Shown here: one piece after another, positions 58,310-64,000 of the stretch
Layout: every line of letters begins with the position of its first letter
How positions within the stretch are numbered: position 1 is the first letter of the stretch
Origin: Amborella trichopoda
Taxonomy: Eukaryota; Streptophyta; Magnoliopsida; Amborellales; Amborellaceae
Direction: 5' to 3'
Assembly: GCF_000471905.2 (NCBI RefSeq)
Contig: NW_006499827.1
Location: 4,907,123 to 4,971,122 of the forward strand
DNA length: 64,000 nucleotides
The notes under the pieces: generated by a model
Databases searched by the model: none
What the model was told of the DNA's origin: nothing
The model's input: only the letters and a program-made list of their open reading frames with translations
Position numbers and translations under genes: made by a program

Positions 58310-61142
58310 TTGTCAGTCAAATCTGTCAATACTAAAAAACTAGATAGCTCAAAAATCTATCAATACTGAAAAATTAGAGTGCCCAAAACCAGTCAAACAC
58401 TGATTTTGATTGGTTTTTTAACAAATTAAGTTATGCATTAAACCGAGCCGGCCAAGACACCAATTGTGGTTGGGTAGGTTGGATTGAACAATTCAGTCTG
58501 GTCTTGATAGGTAAAGGTTTACACAAAGCTTACCATTATTTGCTTAAATTAAACTAAGATAATAAAATGTAGAAATTAAGGAAAAAAAAAAAGGAAGAAG
58601 AAAAGAGAGAGAACAGCAATTTGTTACAGCGATGTCGTTTTAACAATGAAAACTCTCCATTTATTTGGACGGGAGATTCAGCACCATTTCATGAGGGAAA
58701 CCAGCGCTTCCCAGTGGCCCAATTTCTGCCCAATCCCCCATCCTTTCTAAAGTTGCAAAGCAGAAGTTCTCTCTCCCTTGGGCTTTGTAAACACCGAATT
58801 TCTTTCTTCTTTCTAGTCTCTATGCAGTTTCTCTCTTCTTTTCTTTCAAGGCAGTTATAGACCTCGAACCAAGAGTGGCAGATTTACCGAGAAACAAACA
58901 CATCAGTAGCTCATCAATGGCAGAGAAAAATAAGCAGCTTTGGAGAAAAACTAATATCATTTATCTTGAGCCCTGAACACCCAAATTCGTTCCTCTATCT
59001 CCTGTCACTCTCTACTTTCTCAATAAAATGATAAGACTTTCTCAATAAAATGATAGAAATAGCCGAAGAAGAAAATTGGTTCAAAGTTTAGATAAAATAA
59101 ACTAGGGCAAAAAAAAAACTCTAAAATGTTTGAGGAATCAAGTACACTTTGGTCCATAGTCTTTGATAAACTTCACTTCTATTTTTTTACATCTTCTCTT
59201 AATACTTCACATTTGCTACTCCTAGAAACCCTAAAAAAGCCCTATATTTGAGATCTGAAACAGTTTTTGCAGAGCAATCTGGCAATATGTTTTCTTATTG
59301 ATTAAAAAGCTTTTGTTGCTTGTTCACTGGAATGAATGGTATGCTTCAATGCGGTTGGAAGGTCATCTTCAGCTGATCATGTTGTAGTTGATTCTCTTTC
59401 ATCTCAATTGTATAAAAAAACGGGCAACAGCTCCTTTATATGCTCATTTACAAATTGATACAAAGCAGAGATTGAGCTGGTGCTGCAGTGGTTGTGAATC
59501 TGTTAAAACAGCCACCTCCTAAGAGCTGAAGTCCATTTTGCTTTTGTGGCCAAAGAAGAGATCCACAGTGCTTAAAGTACACCCTGCTTTTGTGGTAAAA
59601 GGAGAGACCCGCATTCTGATTTCTGCCAAGCTCCTTGCTCTTGTGGAGAACCATGTGGAAATCGGGCCAATGTCCAACCAGGGCTCCCCGTGACCGGAAT
59701 CCCTCATTTAATATTGAGTGATAATCTGCATCATCCAAATCAGGCTTTGCATTTCTTTTTTATAATCCTTTGTATTTTATCATAGCAACAATTGTTTGAA
59801 GTTCAGCCTCTGAACCATAAAGGGATATAGGAGGACCATAATAGTAACCACCTATTCTATCTTCACCATTCATTCATCTGGTGGGTATAGATTTATAGTG
59901 GGTATAGTTTTATATATTGAAATGACTAGATACTCTCCAAATGAAAATTGAAAATAAGGTGCTAGTGTGGTTTTACCAACAGATAACCACTTGGGTTCCA
60001 CCGAAGATGTTTTCAACATTCACCTGGCAAACTCACAAGAGATCCCACAAGTTCCAGCCTTCAGTCAGACTCACCAGAGATCTCCACAAGTTCCAACCAA
60101 ACTGACTAGAGAATGAGAACAGGAGGATTCTACCTTCCCTAGGAAGGCCAAACGGTTTTTCATTAACTAAGCTGTTGTATCATATCCTCTAAAAGAAGAT
60201 GAAGAACAATATGTAGCGCTATAATCCATCCTTTTGGAAAAAGGAATATTAGGAAATAATAATAATAATAATAATAACACTTGGATAGAGAATACAACCT
60301 GATTTCCTTTTGTATAAATTACAGCCAAATCCTTCAAATGGGGTGGCAAGAAAACACATACTTGAAGAGTACAATACGAAAGAATATAAAAAAGAAAATA
60401 GAAAAACAAAGGGAACTTTGCCACCTCATTTACCTTCTCACATATATACATCCGTGTTAATTGAATGGATTTCCTTCAAATGCTTCGGATGTAATGATTC
60501 TTAGAAGAGAATTGCTGCTCACATGTATGAGTTATTTGCTACAGAGGATAAAAACATTCACAAATTTAGCATAGGAAAGTATCTAAAGCTCTGTCCTCTA
60601 TCTCACCAGAAATTGCAATTGGAGCATTAACAATTATGGATATGCAAAAACAAAAAAGGATTTCAAGCCCTAAAAATAGTGTACCTTGTAACAGTTCATC
60701 TTGACCTTTCGCTTTCAAGTGTCCACAGATACATCAAATTGATTTTCAGGCTATCACAAGGGTTTCCAGAGTCAAGTACATTTTTTGCTGGCTTTGAGGT
60801 GAGGCTTACTTTGTATCACAAAGCCAAGGCCTTACACTAACCACACCCAAAAAAAATTGAGCAACAACTCAAACCTTCAACCAAAAATATACCATATTAG
60901 GTAACGATATTTTATATATACCTTCTTTAAGCAGCAAGATACTTCAGCCCAGTAACGACAACAGGCACTGGATGCACAAAATTGAGATACCACTTATCTG
61001 CTCCCATAATTTAAAGAGGCAAACCTTTTTATCATGGCCTCTTTATTCTCCCAAAATGCCACGATATCTACCCTCATGGATTTTCTTTCCTTCTCTATTT
61101 GGGCATTTAAAGAAAGACATGTAATTCCATTGCAAGGTTACC
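58310..61142. other. Intergenic region downstream of the URB2-like gene
   Basis: No convincing gene. Small repeats are a 22-bp tandem pair at 59014-59057 (ACTTTCTCAATAAAATGATA), a ~40-bp pair near 60020-60100 (ACTCAC.AGAGATC..CACAAGTTCC) and an (AAT)n run at 60255-60278. The right end, from about 60900, probably includes the 3' UTR of the minus-strand gene. Confidence 0.5.
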
Positions 61143-63649
61143 TCAAGCTTTCCCAAAATATTTGAAACGCAGTTCATGTTCATGCCTCAATTCCTGCAAT
61201 GTGCTTCGGCATGGCCCCTCTGTGAGACAAAACAACATCCAAAAACAAATTTCAGTTCCTTCACGGCTCAAAATCTTAGATTCCTAAGTCTTTTTTCTTT
61301 TTATTGCATATAGGATATCGTATTCACATGCCCATAACAACCCTGTGAACCTTAGAGAATGCTTACCTCCCAATACAGTGTGAAGATGTTGTAGGTCATC
61401 AGGGGAGCATATATCAATTAAAGCATATATACCAGGTCTTAATGCCTCATCAACCTCTCTGCCAATTAGATATAAAACATGTCAGTAGGGGTGGGAACAG
61501 GTCGGCTAGGGTCCGGATCTGCCTGGACCCGAAATCCATACATGGGACCATGATCAGGACCCGACCGGGTCCAGAATACCTAGACCCAGGCCCGGACCCA
61601 GGCCTGGAATTTATTTAGAGGACCCAGACCAGGAGAGTTGTATATAGAAAAATAAAAAATCAGCTTAAAAATTTAAAACTAACCTAAAATGTATACCCAA
61701 AAATTACTAAAAATGACCAAAAACATGTAAATAGCTAATAAGAAGATATCGGCAATAATTCATAAACTTTCCCATTTTAAGACTAATAGGAAAATCTGCA
61801 ACGCAAAAGTGAAAAACATATATAAAATAATACATTAATATATATATCCTTTATATATTACGTACAACCTTAAAAAAGTATATATAAAACCTTAAAAAGG
61901 TATACATATATATATATATATGGAAGGGGTGGGCAATGATATAAAAAGAGGAGATATAAAAAGAGGAGTGCTGAGAGAAGATAAAAGAGTATGTATATAT
62001 TACTATATTATCCTTTATAAATTTCTATTAAAAAATATTATATAATATTTTAAAATAACAGGGTCAGGTCCACCTAGACCGAGACCCAATCCGATTTACT
62101 ATTCGGGTCCCAACCCACCAGGTCCAATTCCTGGAACCATACTCAGACTCAAACCAGGTCGGGTAGTCAGGTCTCGGGGTTGGGCCGGGTTCGGGCAAAT
62201 TCCCAGCCCTAAAGGTCAGCACTAATATCATAATAGTTTAAGTTCCTACTACAAAATTCTAGAGAGTCCTAATATATTAGTCTCGAGTGGAAGATAATTG
62301 GACCTTTTGATTCCCATTTTGGAAGGACCTAATCCCGAATAAAGTTGTATGTAGCTGGATAGAAAATGAGAGGAGTACATCCCAAGAGGCTCCTTTTGCT
62401 GCCTTATCTGTCAAATAGAGAAAATTCAATATAACCACATCCCATGCTAAAGGGCCCAAATGCATGGACTAAACAGGCTTCTGGTTTTCTCAGGCAAGGA
62501 AAAAAATCACATGCTCAGGTTTTAAGCATTTTAGAAACACATTTTATGCATAGACATTTTGATAAATCAGAGGAACCCAAGGAATTAAGAAAAGAACATT
62601 GCCTATAAAAGAAAGTCATGTCAGAGAAGCATCACAGAAAATCACATTTTACAAGTTTTCCAGTATCACAATTTTACTAACCTCTTCATATATCCGTCTA
62701 AGAAAGCTTGCACATTTTACTACCTCTTGAGTGTTCCAAACACAGAAACCTCTGTTGTGAGCCAGGTCAGTGTCCATGGTCTCCAAACAGTAGAGAAGAA
62801 TCCTCACTGAATTACACAGCAGAGAAATGCAATGTCCAACCTCCCTGTCAAACACAAAATCAGTAGGGTTAATAAATTGCCATGAAGCTCATGGTTTTGA
62901 AGGACAGGAAGAGCTATAAAATCTCCTCACAGGCTTGCAGAAAAACTGCATAAATCAGTAAATCCATCTCTTTACTGGAAAACAAAACTGCTAGAAAGAG
63001 TGTTGAAGAGGATAACACATTGTTAAGGAGGTAACCTTATCACAAAGGACATACATAACCATAAACAATGAAAAATCTCATCAATTTGAGCTAAAGCAGC
63101 AATGTAGCTAATACTATCTAAACGTTCAACCATTTTCCTGGAAAGAAACATAAGTTTGCTACATTATGACATGATAAACAAAAGGATGAAGGATGAACCT
63201 TTTCCAGTGCCTGATAACTGTACATAGCAATCTGCAGCAGGCAGTATATAGGTTCACACAGAACACGTAATCTATAGTCTTCAGATGCCCATTCATCACT
63301 AAAGAATCCTTAGGCCCAAACCCTGGGTTGGTTGTAAATAGTGGTGATATAAAAGAATCTTGTGGCTTTTTAATCCAAGAGAAGTGCTGAAAAAGTGCAG
63401 TTGGAAGATGTAGACATTGCCCCACGTGGCCCGCAAACAAAGGACATAGAGAATCCTTGGCTGCAACCTTTGAGAGTACCCCAACACACATGAGAATGAC
63501 TGATCCAGGATCAACATAGCCTTGGTTAGGATCAAACTCTAACTTCTGAGGAAGAAAGATAAGGGGGCTTTGAAGGTGAAGAACTATATTAAACAAAGCA
63601 CCAGCTAAGCTAGGGATATGTCTTGCAAGAACGTTCATGCACTTCCGAC
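61143..63649 (-). CDS. URB2/NPA2-like ribosome biogenesis protein, C-terminal exons
   Basis: Five minus-strand exons with GT-AG borders and consistent phases: 63649-63199, 62844-62682, 62407-62304, 61458-61367 and 61219-61143 (TGA), giving 294 residues. Motifs: RKCMNVLARHIPSLAGALFN, LFAGHVGQCLHLPTALFQHF, CISLLCNSVRILLYCLE, FLRRIYEEIRQQKE, SSYIQLYSG, EVDEALRPGIYALIDICS, DDLQHLHTVLGEGPCRSTLQ and the end FKYFGKA. This order matches the C-terminal Urb2/Npa2 domain of plant URB2 homologues, nucleolar factors for 27S pre-rRNA processing and 60S subunit assembly. URB2 proteins are far longer, so the 5' exons lie beyond the right edge. The third intron holds a hAT element. No stop interrupts the exons. 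Confidence 0.8.
61486..62211. mobile_element. Non-autonomous hAT element in an intron
   Basis: The 726-bp element has terminal inverted repeats TAGGGGTGGGAA (left) and TAGGGCTGGGAA (right, reversed). It is flanked by CATGTCAG (61478-61485) and AAGGTCAG (62212-62219), a 6-of-8 match for the 8-bp hAT target duplication. Subterminal regions are rich in GGGTCC/CCCGGAC words; the middle is AT-rich with an (AT)n run near 61908. No transposase frame. Confidence 0.85.
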
Positions 63650-64000
63650 CTATAAAGCATGTCAAGAGGTCAACTCGAGTCAGAAACCATGCATTATACA
63701 ACAAGAATAAATTTGCAGAAAAATGATCTTATACAAGCAGAATGACCAGGACGCAATCTCAACTGCAATCATAGTATGTCAAGGAGAAAGTATACTAAAA
63801 AGCTAATCAAACATCGAAAAACATAGTCCACAGAGTCATTAATGCCTGATAAAATGGACAGTGATGGAGAGAGAGACAGACCCACAAGGAGAGAGACAGA
63901 CCCACAAGGACAGGACATGGTCTCAACGGTAGGACACGCTCTCTGTCCAACACCAACCATCATTTCGGCAAGATGCTTTGGACTATGGTTCCTATAGTCA
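63650..64000 (-). other. Intron or further upstream part of the URB2-like gene
   Basis: The 3' splice site TTTATAG abuts the exon at 63649. A 21-bp tandem duplication (GAGAGAGACAGACCCACAAG) lies near 63870-63912. I could not identify another exon with confidence before the window ends. Confidence 0.5.

Noticed and set aside
59448..59738. 96-codon minus-strand frame
   Set aside because: It overlaps a second frame on the same strand and contains a weak ~50-bp repeat (TGCTTTTGTGG); no recognisable domain, splice context or homologue.
1..64000. tRNA or rRNA genes, CRISPR arrays, endogenous pararetroviruses
   Set aside because: No tRNA cloverleaf, rRNA block, regularly spaced direct repeat or caulimovirid movement/coat motif was recognised. 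The only tRNA-related matches are retrotransposon primer-binding sites.

Overview
The window looks like nuclear DNA of a flowering plant. The evidence is spliced genes with GT-AG introns that encode plant protein families, plant-type Ty3/gypsy retrotransposons primed by initiator tRNA-Met, foldback MITEs, an RTE-type LINE and many AT-rich or CT-rich simple repeats. I cannot name the species. Nothing prokaryotic is present: no operons, CRISPR arrays or phage genes.

Positions 1-26616 are almost entirely chromodomain-type Ty3/gypsy (Del/Tekay-like) retrotransposons. A truncated plus-strand copy (gag, protease, part of RT) lies at 1859-4875. Next comes a minus-strand array LTR-internal-LTR-internal-LTR at 5378-22889, in which the middle 3.1-kb LTR is shared. 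It borders the PBS of one internal region (A, 8504-13037) and the polypurine tract of the other (B, 16121-19763). A and B carry complementary damage: A keeps RT and RNase H regions but has a broken integrase, while B keeps a D,D35E integrase core but has an 0.87-kb deletion that fuses the start of RT to the end of RNase H. A fourth, diverged element (C: gag fragment plus LTR) fills 22890-26616.

Positions 26617-51093 hold a second type of retroelement. A plus-strand gag remnant (E, 26617-35986) is split by a 7-kb minus-strand element (D, 27563-34525) with 1.2-kb LTRs, a near-perfect 5-bp target duplication, a PBS-like site, a polypurine tract and only a gag gene. A related gag-only element (F) lies at 45860-51093. 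D's LTRs and leader are studded with about ten copies of a palindromic GGCGACAC hairpin. Between E and F is about 10 kb of non-coding DNA with several minisatellites.

Positions 51094-64000 are gene-bearing. They contain a 5'-truncated RTE LINE (51727-52920, minus), an intact three-exon GASA/snakin peptide gene (54131-54921, plus) with a TATA box, two foldback MITEs, and the last five exons of a URB2/NPA2-like ribosome-biogenesis gene (63649-61143, minus) that runs off the right edge. One short intron of that gene carries a 726-bp non-autonomous hAT element only 27 nt from its 3' splice site.

The only apparently functional genes are the GASA peptide gene and the URB2-like gene. I see no functional link between them. 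The rest is a nested, recombined transposon landscape.
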